Positions 30,563-41,555 of a stretch of 64,000 bases of DNA are shown piece by piece. Position numbers and translations under genes: made by a program. Every line of letters begins with the position of its first letter. The first letter of the stretch is position 1. Source of the DNA: Sambucus nigra (Eukaryota > Streptophyta > Magnoliopsida > Dipsacales > Adoxaceae); assembly GCA_949130495.1 (NCBI GenBank), contig OX422208.1:689269702-689333701 (forward strand), in the 5' to 3' direction. A model generated the notes under the pieces. The model saw nothing but the letters and a program-made list of their open reading frames with translations, was not told where the DNA came from and ran no database searches.

Positions 30563-33409
30563 TGTGACACCCCGCCTAATTAATTACCGGGTGATCATTC
30601 CTTAATTAATTAATTTCAGAATATCAAGTTGGTCCAGATAATGCATCACTGCCGAAAACTCAAATTTTAATTTAATAAAAACTAACCACCTAATATTTAA
30701 AAAGCGTGATGTCCAAATTTTATCTTGTTACTAACCAATATAAAAAAGAATAACAACAAAATGTCATACATCACAGTAATATAAATAAAGTCTAACTGAA
30801 GTAAAGTAAATGACTGGAGTAAAACACATCAAGATACAATCCAATACAATAAATCCAAAAATGAAATCAAATCTTTGAGAAAATCTAAAACAACTGAATC
30901 TCTGCAAATAACCAGAAGAAAGGACGATATGTCCAACATAATAGATAACTGAAAAAGGAACAATAGGCTGAGTCATCTACAAGCAATTATCCTGCAGATT
31001 CGACATTATCTACAGCACGACAACTGAATAGAGTCTCCTAAGGTTGGTGCCCCTGTGGCTGGGCACCTAAAATAGTGGAACAATAGAAAGATATACAGAA
31101 AAACGGGTCAGATCCCGAGTTGAAAACAGTTTAACATAGTAAGTGCTTAAATTGATTCAATTAGCATAATTATTATCTAAGTTAACTTAACGTACTCACT
31201 TGAGATACTCACCCCTCGTTATAGTGTGCATGTCTAACGAGTCTAATTATCCAATCTAGTCATGATACCCTGGCTGGATACTAAATACATACAACTATGT
31301 TGGGGAGACTCCCTAAATTACCCAAAGCCGACATTCTTAAGATTCTAATATAGTTTTAGAATTTACTTTAGTTTATTCTCATGTTCTTCTAACTGTCCAG
31401 CTGTTAATACCATAAGTACACATTTTAAAATAGAGTCATCAATAGAAGACACCAAATAGGATTTCGAGATACACACATTTATATATATAATATAGCAATA
31501 TTGCACCCCTGGTTCAGAAACCCTTAGTACTACGCATACTCGGCTATATAGTCCCATTGCAACGCTCACGTATAGAGGACATCAGGTTCAATCTCTCGAG
31601 AACCAATAAAAACACAAAAAATGATTGGAGGCGAACATTGTCCCAAGACGATAGGCTACACACATACCTATGCACCCATACGACCGTCTTCACTATCATT
31701 CTCACGGATAGCCCGTACCTAGGTTCCATGCTCTAGTGGTACGACTTTAAATCCCCCGAAGGCACACAAGATCCGATCGTCCCAACGCGTTAACCTCCAT
31801 TCGATAGTCAGTATCTAGGTATGTCATACAGATAATATTTTGAGCAATAAGCATACACACAACTTTAATAAATTCATTGGCTTTCCCGTAGCCTAGTATT
31901 TATAATACGTATAATATGTATCCCTTATTATACCCCGTACCTTATTCGTATATATATTCTCCCTTGTATTTTCGTATCTCACAATTTCTATAACTTTCAT
32001 TCCTTCCGAGGGTCGACATATTCTCCGCTCACTAATAAATATAAAATTTAAGTTACTCGATATTCATACAGGCCTAACACTCAATTATATAAGTCAACAC
32101 GGATTTTGAAACAAAATCGGGCCTTAAAAGTCATTATCTAATGTCGTTAGAAGACCCAGGGAATCTCGTTCGAACGAGGGTCATTCGAACGAAGGGACTT
32201 AGAGCAAACCACCAAACTTGTTAGAAGTGACACTAGAATGTCGTTAGAAGTCTCGTTCGAACGAGGTCGTTCGAACGACCTGGGCTGGACTTCTAACGAA
32301 ATTTCTGAAGTTGCCCGGTTCATCACCAATGTTCATTTTTCTAGATTTTCTCCACTCAAATATCAACCTAAAGCCATTCCAACCCAAGTAAGAGGTTTAC
32401 AAACTACTCTAAGTCAACCTAGGACACTTCTTAGTATAGTTTTTTGGGGTCAAATCCTTCTAATCATCATGTAATTTCAACAAATTCCTAAATTTTCCCA
32501 TAAATCATATTAACATAAACCCCGAATTAATAATCTATAAAAAATCCATTTTTATTTCGTGCTTAACATATAATTCACCAAATTTCACATTCCTATTAAG
32601 GGGAAAAATCCTCTACATGCAAACCTCCATCAGATTCCTAAAATTATTACACGATTTTTATCATAGGTAAACCCAATTTGGTATTAGTTGTTCTAAAACC
32701 TCTACATATGTTAATAAGAGTAATAATTGCTAAGAAAGAGAGCAAGATAATCACTTGACCTAAAAAGGAACTTCTGATTCGCGATTGAAAATGGTATGGG
32801 AACGATCCTCTTGACCTGATCTACGCGTTGGTGTCCTTTTTTGGTGTGAAAGCTTGAGTTCTTGGCTTAGGGCTTTAATGGAGTCTTCTTCTTCTTCCTT
32901 GCTTCTCTCTCTCTCTTTGACTCTCTATCTTACGTAGGTTGAACTAACAGGCCACTAACCCTAACTACTTTTAAATTAAACCCAATTTTCGTCCATTTAA
33001 TTACCCAAAAATTCCAAAAGACCAAAATACCCCTCCGGGGTGTCGTTTTGGGCTAAAATGTCCCGGACTCCAATTTAAATACCCGAGTGGTGTTTTTTGA
33101 CTATTTAGACCCTTACGAAAACTCTAGCGCACTCAAAATAGTCATCCGAGTTATACAAAAATAATTTACCTTTTAAACCCTCAAATAACTACTAGTGACG
33201 CGACTCTTACGCGTCCTAAAATATTTATAACATAACTGCCGTGTATCTCATCCCCGACCAAAATAACATTTCAATAACTACTAACTCTCATCACGTTAGT
33301 GATTATTATCATAAAATCAGATTAATTATAATTTAAATTTTTCTCCCATTAATTTAATTAATCCCCATTTTCCATAAAAATAATATGCGTAAAAATACGG
33401 GGTATTACA
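30563..33409 (-). mobile_element. 5' LTR of chromovirus C (2,847 bp)
   Basis: On the minus strand it runs from TGTAATACCCCG to GGGGTGTCACA and is followed by the primer site for initiator tRNA-Met. Length and terminal sequence fit the Del/Tekay group of chromoviruses. No gene inside. It interrupts element D, whose integrase continues at 33410 on the right. The matching 3' LTR is not recognised in the window. Confidence 0.8.
32165..32299. repeat. Cluster of perfect palindromes in the C LTR
   Basis: CTCGTTCGAACGAG (14-bp perfect palindrome) occurs at 32165-32178 and 32252-32265; the second is directly followed by another, GTCGTTCGAACGAC (32266-32279). The pair sits inside 12-bp inverted arms TCGTTAGAAGTC (32241-32252) and GACTTCTAACGA (32288-32299). 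Can fold as a branched hairpin or bind a dimeric protein; function unknown. Confidence 0.85.
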
Positions 33410-34720
33410 AAAACTAGAAGTAGAATTTCTTCAAACTAGATTCATTCTAAGATCTAGGTATCTCCCTACCCTCCAGCATTTCTAAGTGGTGGGAACCTTG
33501 TAGGTCGTCTTATATCACCTTGAATGGTCCCTCCCAGTTTGGTCCTAGCTTGCCATTCGATGGTTTTATAGCACTACCAAGAACTTTCCTCAGGACGTAG
33601 TCCCTAACCTGGAATGCTTTTGGATTGACCTTCTTATTTTAGTGCATTGCTAGCTGTTGCTGATAAGCTGCTAGTTTCACTAGACCCAACTCTCTTCATT
33701 CTTTAGCTAGGTCAAGTTCAGCGAGCAAAGCTACATCGTTCTGGCCTTGGTCGACTATGGTAAACCTCATGGTAGGGAGGTGAGCTTCCAAGGGGATAAT
33801 TGCCTCCATCCCATACGTTAATGCGAACGATGTTTCGCCAGTTGCTCGCTGTGGGGTAGTACGGTAAGCCCATAGGATGTGGGGTAGTTCATTTAGCCAT
33901 GCCCCCTTGGCTCGCTCCAATCGCTTCTTTAATCCACCAATCACTATTTTATTGGAAGCTTCATCCTGTCCGTTATTCCGAGGATATGCCATAGAGATGA
34001 AGTAGTGCCTGATCCCGTGATCGTTATAAAAACCCTGGAAGAGGCCACTTACAAACTGGGTTCCGATGTCAGTGATGATGGTCTTGGGGATTCCAAAATG
34101 AGTGATAATATTCCTCCATATGAATCTTATCATGTCTGTGTCTCTAATGTTTGCAAGTGGCTCCTCTTCTATCCATTTGGTGAAGTAGTTTGTCGCGACC
34201 AACAGATACTTGTGATTACCAGCTGCGGTAAGAAGAGGGCCCATGATGTCCATACCCCATTGGGCGAAAGGCCATGGGCTGGTAAGTGACTTCAGGTCGT
34301 TGGTGGGTTGGTGGACCATAGGAGCGTGAAGTTGGTATTTTTTGCATTTACGAGCATATATTCTAGCATCCTTCTGTATGTATGGCCATCAGTAGCCTTC
34401 TTTTATTACTCGGAAAGCTAGCGACCTACCCCCAATGTGGCTGCCATAGATTCCCTTATGGAGTTCGTGCAGGACTTGCTCGATGTCCTTTGGATGAACG
34501 CATTAGAGGTAAGGACCAGTGAATGATCTTTTATATAGCTTGCCCTCAGAAGATAAGTGAAAGCGAGCAGCTTTGACTCTTATCTGATGAGCGATATTCT
34601 TATCATTTGGTAGCGCACCATCCTTCAAATAATCCCTTAAGGGGTCCATCCAACTTGGGGTTGTCTCAATCTGGAGAACATATTCTACATTCAGTAGCTC
34701 ATCGATCTGGTTGATACTTG
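33410..34720 (-). pseudogene. Integrase of element D
   Basis: Zinc-binding region with one ligand lost (CKKY in place of CKKC, about 34350), then the catalytic core: QWGMDIMGPL, TIITDIGTQF and NGQDEASNK supplying D, D and E. It continues with WAYRTTPQRATGETSFAL and GMEAIIPLE and a C-terminal part reaching 33430. Several stops lie upstream of 34319. Terminates where the C LTR begins. Confidence 0.88.
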
Positions 34721-34799
34721 GTTGGGCGAGGAAGTCAATCGGAATTGTTCTCTTTAAGTTAGAATTGATTGCTGAGCTTAAAGCTTCTAGGGTGTCAGC

Positions 34800-35235
34800 A
34801 TGGATGTTCTGTCCTCTGGGAAACTGTTAGAAGCTAACTTGTTCAAAGTTGGCCATCAGTTTCTTCATCGTGGCGAGGTAATCTCCCATTCTCTCATCTC
34901 TAGCATTGAAATCACCACGTATCTGGTTGGAGACCAACTATGAGTTGCTGAATACTTGGAGTTGCTTTGCTCTAAGCATCGTGCTTTCTATAGGCTTGCG
35001 ATCAGTGCTTCATATTCCGCTTCGTTGTTGGAGGCTTCAAATCTAAGCCTGATTCCTTGCTTGAGGATTGGATCTTCATGGGTAATCTGCATAATGCCTA
35101 CTCCCGCCCTTTTGGAATTGGAAGCACCATCAACGAATAGTCTCCAGATGCCTGATGTCGACGGAACTTCCTTCTGTTGGGGTTGGTCGCTAGGATGTTC
35201 TCCTATAAATTTTGTGATGAAGTCGGTGAGGATCT
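34800..35235 (-). pseudogene. Second RNase H of element D
   Basis: Minus-strand frame with FVDGASNSKRAGVGIM and RFEASNNEAEYEALIASL, the RNase H1-like domain of Tat elements. Stops break the second half. Confidence 0.75.
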
Positions 35236-36037
35236 GCCCTTTGATGGCGTTCCTTGGCTAGAACTGAATGTCAAATTGGCCAAGCTCGACCGACCACTTT
35301 GATAGTCTACCCGACAGGTCTACTTTTCTCAAGACTTCTTTAAGAGGGTGGGATGTAAGTACGATAATGGAGTGGGCTTCAAAGTAATGTTTCAACTTCC
35401 TTGAGGCTACCACTAGCACAAAGGCGATCTTTTCTAGTGGTAGGTATCGTTGTTCAGCATCCAAGAGAGTCTTGCTCGCGTAATAGACTGGGTGTTGGAT
35501 CCCTATTTTTTTGCATACCAGTGAAGAACATACATCATGACTGGATACTGTGAGGTATAGATATAGAGGATCATTCTCTTAAGGGATTCCAAGCAAAGCT
35601 GGTGCGCTGAGGTAAGCTTTGAGCCCCTCTAACACATTCGAGTAATCATCGTTGCACTCCACATCTTTTCTCTTCTTTAACAACTGAAAGAATGGATGGC
35701 ATCTTTTGGATGACTATGAGATGAACCAATTTAGGGCGGAGAGCATCCCCGTGAGCTTCTGTATGCCTCTTATCGTGTGTGTGTGGGGGGGGGGGGGGGG
35801 GGCTGCACTCTCTTAATGGCTTCAATTTGGTTTGGGTTAACTTTTATACCTCTCTTGCTGACCAAGTACTCGAGGAATTTTCCTGACTGGACACCGAAGG
35901 AATAATTGCTCGCATTGAGTTGCATTCGGTATTTCTCGAGGATTTTGAAGGTCCTTGATAGGTCAGTGAGGTGGTCATCCTTAAGTTTTCTCTTGACGAG
36001 CATGCATCGATGTAGACTTCCATAGTGCTTCCCATTT
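35236..36037 (-). pseudogene. RT C-terminus and RT-linked RNase H of element D
   Basis: Continues the RT after solo LTR H. The catalytic motif MEVYID is followed by a 1-bp deletion, so the second Asp codon is lost and MLVKRKLKDDHLTDL appears in another frame. An 18-G run preceded by (GT)n (35775-35802) then interrupts the thumb region. RNase H motifs follow: PVYYASKTL, AEQRYLPLEKIAFVLV, HPLKEVLRKVDLSGRL. Dead copy. Confidence 0.85.
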
Positions 36038-36448
36038 TGTGACGACTCGGATATGATTATGATAAGTCATGTTTAAATAATGCTTACAGTATGGGATGGG
36101 GATAATGTGTTATTAGAATATATATTGTTTAGTTATTTTATTTAGTCTAATTCTACTTTCATAATTTATGAAATATTGAATTAGTCACAAACCCAAATTT
36201 GTGAAGTCTTCGGTAGGAATGTTCGAGTTCGGGACTAGTTTTGGCCACTATAATATAATAATTGACTTGAGAAGAAAACTAGATAGTTGTATATGTATGA
36301 TTTAAGTTTGTAACACAACAAACGGTTTGTAAAACGGAGGTCTGAGCAAGAAGTTATGTTGGAATTACGAAGCAGGGGCAAATCTGTCCATTCGTTAAAT
36401 GGTATTTTGTCTGATATGTATAACAAATGAATGAATATCATTGGTTGG

Positions 36449-36462
36449 AGGGGGGGGGGGGG
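36449..36462. repeat. Poly-G run in solo LTR H
   Basis: About 14 consecutive G. Confidence 0.8.
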
Positions 36463-37559
36463 TGAAGCTTGGCCGACTTAATCCCCTTTAAAAGGCCTAC
36501 TTCATCAGCCAAACTCATCCATTTGAGAGTTTGGCCTGACGAGTGAGAACCGGAAGGCTTAGGAAGAGAAGGACGAGGAGAAGTTGGAGAAAAATTCTTA
36601 GAAAATTACGTAAACGTCCCATAGGTAATTATATCCATAAATCTTGTTTCTTTTTTTTTGATATTACTGATTTAAAGGATATAAATCATCAATTGTTTAT
36701 TAAAATTTCATGCCTTTGTGGGTATGCATGGATGGATACACGTTTAAAGAAAGATGAAGGTGTAAATCATTTAGATGGCCTTGTTTAGAACCCTTATGTG
36801 TTCAAACTTCCATATCTTTTTGTATGTTTACTGGAATTTATTGATTCAAATTTTAGATTAACAAGGACTCATATGTGTGTCACATGTCCGAAAATTATGT
36901 GAAAATACCAGGAAATGAATCTTTGGTGAGAGTTTGAAGTTCGGGTATGAAATCTGTCCCAAGAGTGAAAGTATGCCCGCCATGTGTTCGATGTTTTGCT
37001 TGACATGGAAAATGAACTTTAAAAATTATGAACCTTTAATTTTATATTGTTACATATGTTTATGGATGTTGGGTGAAATATCAAAGGAAGTTATGATGCA
37101 AAAAAATTATGAAAATTCTTTGAAGTTGACTGAACGATAAAAAAGTCTATAGGGAAGATTTGATTTGTAATAAAGAAATGGACACATCTTGCTCTAGGAA
37201 ACTTGAAATGATGTGTTGTCTTTTATGTTGGGAACCTTATATGATAATAATTGGATTACCAATAAGAAATTAAAGAATTTTTGGGCTATGGATTGGATAT
37301 GTTAAATAATTTAACATGAAATTGAATGAGACTTCATTTATGATAAATGATTAGAATGGGATGCTATGATGCTTTTGAATGCGGTTAAGGTTAAGTTCCT
37401 TTGGATTGTTAACATCCTTATGATGACACTAATATTATAAGAATGAATATTTGGAAGGTAAGAAGAACTGGTTGAACCAATGCTAGAAAAAGGCAAGGGA
37501 AAAACACATGGATTGGCCAAGGTGAGTGCACTCACTAGTAAGATGTATTTATACATGAT

Positions 37560-38440
37560 TATGGATATTATATGTTGTACTTGATGAGTTGAGTATAAAT
37601 ATGAGAGGTTGTAATTATTGAGATGATTATGGATGTCATACCTTGCACTTGCTGAGTTGACTATAGATATGATATGTGATACTTATTGAGTCGAATATGG
37701 ATATGATATGTGTAGTTAATGAGTTGAATATGGATATGATAGGTGTGGTTGCTGAGTTGAATATGGATATGTTTACTGAGTTGAATATAGATATGATATG
37801 TGATACTTGCTAAGTTGAATATGGATATGATATGTGTAGTTAATGAGTTGAATATGGATATGATAGGTGTGGTTGCTGAGTTGAATATGGATATGTTTAC
37901 TGAGTTGACTGTAGATATGATATGTGATACTTACTGAGTTGGATATGGATATGATATGTATAGTCACTGAGTTGAATATGGATATGATGTGTGTGGTTAC
38001 TGACTTGAATATGGATATGGTTATTGAATTGAACATATATATGATATGTGGCACTTACTGAGTTGACTATAGATATGATATGTGATACGTACTGAGTTGG
38101 ATATGGATATCATATGTGTAGTCATTGAGTTGAATATGGATATGATGTGTGTGGTTACTGACTTGAATATGGATATGGTTATTGAGTTGAACATATATAT
38201 GATATGTGGCACTTACTGAGTTGACTATAGATATGATATGTGATACTTACTGAGTTGGATATGGATATGATATGTGTAGTCACTGAGTTGAATATGGATA
38301 TGATGTGTGTGGTTACTGACTTGAATATGATATGTTATACCTACTAAGTTGAATATACATGTGATATGTGTTATTAGTGAGTTGATTATGGATATGATAT
38401 GTATAATTAGTGAGTTGATTTTGGATATAATATGTATGTG
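37560..38440. repeat. Tandem array in solo LTR H (GAGTTGAATATGGATATGAT type)
   Basis: About 25 copies of a 30-40-bp unit with GAGTTGAATATGGATATGAT followed by ATGTG and variable ends. Blocks of several units are themselves repeated (for example about 38000-38140 and 38140-38330), so there is higher-order structure. Confidence 0.9.
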
Positions 38441-38444
38441 TTAT

Positions 38445-38860
38445 GAAGAGATGTTATGGCTTATCATAGCCAACAGATGTTATGGATTATTATAGCCAAG
38501 AGATGTTATGGCTTATCAACAGCCAAGAGATGTTATGGCTTATCAACAGCGAAGAGATGTTATGATTTATTTATATCCAAGAGATGTTATGGCTTATTAT
38601 AGTCAAGAGATGTTATGGCTTATTATAGCCAAGAGATGTTATGGCTTATTATAGCCAAGAGATATTATGGCTTATCAACAACCAAGAGATGTTATGTCTT
38701 ATCAATAGCCAAGAGATGTTATGGATTATTTATAGCTAAGAGATGTTATGGCTTATTATAGCCAAGAGATGTTATGGCTTATTATATCCAAGAGATGTTA
38801 TGGCTTATTATAGTCAAGAGATGTTATTGCTTATTAACAACCAAGAGATGCTGATATGTT
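38445..38860. repeat. 26-bp tandem array in solo LTR H
   Basis: About 15 copies of GAGATGTTATGGCTTATTAT plus AGCCAA, with a longer ATCAACAGCCAA variant. Confidence 0.9.
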
Positions 38861-39255
38861 TTATATTGTTACATAGATAAGACTAATTGCATTTAATTTT
38901 ATGCTCTAGTATAGTAGTGATGCATTCACTGGGCTATTTTGCTCACGGTTACTATGGTTATGTGTTTCAGGTAACGTGATGTCACTGCCAAATCTAGGAG
39001 GTCGGGTTGGGTTATCAAAGGATGCATAAAACCATAATTTTGGTCAAATGAAAAAGGGGTAATTTAATTCTACTTATCCTTTAAGCAAGTTTGAATAAGC
39101 ATAATTAACTTAAAATTTTGAAAGGTTCTAGTTTTATTGCTTCATGTTAATAATTGAAAAAGAATACTCATGTTTATGATTTGTTTAAGGTAATTATGAT
39201 TTGACTCACTTTGACTTTCAAACTTAATTATAAGTAACTGGGTTGGGGTATGTCA

Positions 39256-39744
39256 CATTTGGTCTCTGAACATTTTTGTGACCAACCATTGGCACGTTGC
39301 CCCTGCATTTTTGAGCCTAAAGGGCATTACCATGTAATAATATAGCCCAATTGTGGTTATAAACGCTGTTTTATCTTGATCCGGTTCGTACAGAGGGATC
39401 TGGTGATACCCGAAATATACGTCTAAGAAGCTCATCCTTTCGTGTCCTACAGTTGCGTCCACCAGCTGATCAATTTTTGGGAGGGGGAAGATGTCTTTAG
39501 GGCATGCCTTGTTAAGGTTAGTGAAGTCGATGCAGACTCTCCACTTTCCATTGCTCTTCGGGACTATTACTGGGTTGAACAGCCACTTAGAGAATTGAAC
39601 TTGCCGTATGGATCCTACATCCAGCAGTTTTTCCACTTCCTTCTCTACAACCTTGGTCTTTTCCAGGGCAGTCCGCCGTGCCTTTTGTGCGATCGGATTG
39701 AAAGCCAAATTGACGTGCAGCTGGTGACAAGTCACACTGGGATC
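39256..39744 (-). pseudogene. RT N-terminal part of element D
   Basis: Reads from the CACTA insertion site: DPSVTCHQLHVNLAF, VEKLLDVGSIRQVQF, NGKWRVCIDFTNLNKACPKD, FLDVYFGYHQI, MVMPFRLKNAGATCQWL, stopping at FRDQM where H is inserted. Upstream, across the CACTA, the frame continues from ELPGI at 58833, so the junction is exact. Confidence 0.88.
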
Positions 39745-39747
39745 AAT

Positions 39748-40205
39748 CACTACACTAAAATACGCCATTAGTAACACAATTTTACCATTACTAAATATAT
39801 TAGTAACACAATTTTTCTGTTAGAGAAAATGTGTGGGGCACGAAGCTAGTAACGATAAAATTCTGTTACTAATAGTAACGGAAAAAATTAGAATTAGTAA
39901 CGATAAAATTCTGTTACTAATAGTAACGAAAAAAATCAGAATTAGTAACGGTAAAATTCTGTTACTAATAGTAACGGTAAAATTCAAAATTCGTAACAGT
40001 TAAATTATGTTACTAATAATAACAGTAAAATTCGGAATTAATAACGACATAGTTGTGTTACTAACAGAAATGGAAAATTCAGAATTAGTAACGGTAAAAT
40101 TCTGTTACTGACCAGTAACAGAAAGATCAAAATTAGTAACGGTAAAATTATGTTACTAATAGTAATAGTAAAATTCATAATTAGTAACGGTAAAATTGTG
40201 TTACT
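39748..40205. repeat. Left terminus and subterminal repeats of the CACTA element
   Basis: After the terminal repeat come about eight copies of a roughly 48-bp unit containing TTAGTAACGGTAAAATTCT and GTTACTAA. Each unit has an inverted TTAGTAAC/GTTACTAA pair. Such arrays are the expected transposase-binding regions of CACTA elements. The segment 40206-40796 is AT-rich, probably 3'-untranslated sequence of the captured ACR gene. Confidence 0.85.
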
Positions 40206-40796
40206 AATCTTAGTACATATTTAAAAAATATATTTTTCAAGGGCCCTCCCCAAATCCATAACCTTTGGCCAATTTCTTACCAATTACACCTGATTAATGG
40301 CAAACTCAGTGATTTCAAACCACTTTAGACAAATCCAAAAACAAATAGAGATCAATCGCACCAGATAAGAAATCAAAGCAATTTTAGAGTGAAAAAAAAT
40401 ACAGCAATAAAACGGATCATAAACTTCAATCAATATCAAAGATCCAAAAGACTTCTTCAATCAACACAAAAAGGGTTTTCTTGAATAAGCTAAATACACA
40501 AAAAATAACAACAGGGCGACACTATAAATGGGAATGACCCGACCCACTTTAATTTCTGAGCAAAAGAAAAAAAAAATACACAATTATACTTGACCAAGTT
40601 TGTCAAGAAGATTTCGACTAGACACAACATTGATTTTTCAGAATCATATATAACCTTTCAAACACTGTAGTAATAAAAAACCTACTTAAATCAACATAGC
40701 CCCCAGCTCTGAAACATAGAAAAGCCCAACTAAAAGTGGTAAGATAAAGATACCCATTTTAGATTCTGTGCTACTTTTTGTAGTCCGTCCACCATT

Positions 40797-40936
40797 TTAT
40801 ACTTTTTGATTATAAATCATAGGCAGCTCCTTCACTTTCAAGTTAATCAATCCGATTTTGTGTCAAACTGATTCGATAATTTTCTCATCTGCAGGGTTAC
40901 CCATTGCATCTGTCACGTAGAAAATATTTTGGGCTG
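40797..40936 (-). pseudogene. ACR: Captured ACR gene fragment, 3' part
   Basis: Continues the ACT-domain coding sequence interrupted by element B: NIFYVTDAMGNPADEKIIESV, a stop (40863-40865), then HKIGLINLKVKELP and a natural-looking end near 40797. The stop stands where family members have Arg (CGA to TGA). ACR proteins are plant regulators with several ACT domains. See the 5' part at 52930-53395. Confidence 0.8.
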
Positions 40937-41492
40937 TGTTGATACCAAATTTAGTATGCTGACGTGGACCGATTATATGGAGACACGTGTCAACTTACAT
41001 GGCACCCGCAAACATTTTTGAACAACACCTTGACCCCGAGGAACTCAACCTCCCCGACCAACTCAGAATGCTCTGAGCAACAGGTGTTCTCAAGGAACTC
41101 TACTGTACCGAGCAACTCATGTATACCGAGCTACTTGGGCGGTCCGAGCTGCATCTCGTACAGAGCATTCATAACCGAATAATTAAGAGGATTAAATGCG
41201 CATTAAATGCTGATTATTATCATACAGATGTTCACGCCTATTGGACATCTATGTAATATTATCTCGCATGTACATCCTCAAGGCTATAAATACATTGTAA
41301 CCTCCTCATTAGCGGGGGACTCGGAATTTCTTGGTAAACCCATTATCGAGAATTCTGCAAACAGTCAGCAATAACACAAACAGTGGACGTAGGCCATTCT
41401 TTCAAGACTGAACCACTTTAGAAATCTCTTGTCTTATTTATTTTTTATCTGTGATTAAATAATTAGATATAATCTAATTTTTTACATCAACA
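40937..41492 (+). repeat. 5' LTR of element B
   Basis: U3 has the phased 18-bp array at 41036-41153; TATAAAT at 41285-41291; U5 block TGGACGTAGGCC at 41384-41395 followed by TGAACCACTT. Confidence 0.95.
41036..41153 (+). promoter_or_regulatory. Phased 18-bp repeat in element B U3
   Basis: Seven units of the form CCGAGSAACTC plus seven bases. In the 3' LTR copy they start at 52473, 52491, 52510, 52527, 52545, 52563 and 52581. Homologous to the array in the A LTR although the surrounding U3 is much diverged. Confidence 0.7.
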
Positions 41493-41494
41493 GA

Positions 41495-41512
41495 TTGGCG
41501 CCGTCTGTGGGA
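41495..41512 (+). other. Primer-binding site of element B
   Basis: TTGGCGCCGTCTGTGGGA two bases after the LTR; the TGGCGCCGT core fits tRNA-Asp. Confidence 0.85.
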
Positions 41513-41555
41513 AACGACTGAAACTATCAATTTTCGCCAAAACAATTCATCCCCA

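Larger units (their letters stand above)
36038..39255. mobile_element. Solo LTR H (3,218 bp) with target duplication CATTT
   Basis: Begins TGTGACGACTCGG and ends GGTATGTCA; flanked by CATTT on both sides (36033-36037 and 39256-39260). Removing it with one CATTT joins FRDQM to GSTMEVY of the D reverse transcriptase in frame. TGTGAC termini and length suggest a chromovirus LTR; orientation not certain. No primer site, gag or pol inside, so it is a solo LTR from recombination. The interior is AT-rich with two tandem arrays. No gene. Confidence 0.85.

Noticed and set aside
36038..39257. Solo LTR H ending at GTCACA (extended TGTGAC/GTCACA symmetry)
   Set aside because: That end gives no target duplication, whereas ending at 39255 gives exact CATTT repeats and restores the RT frame of D.
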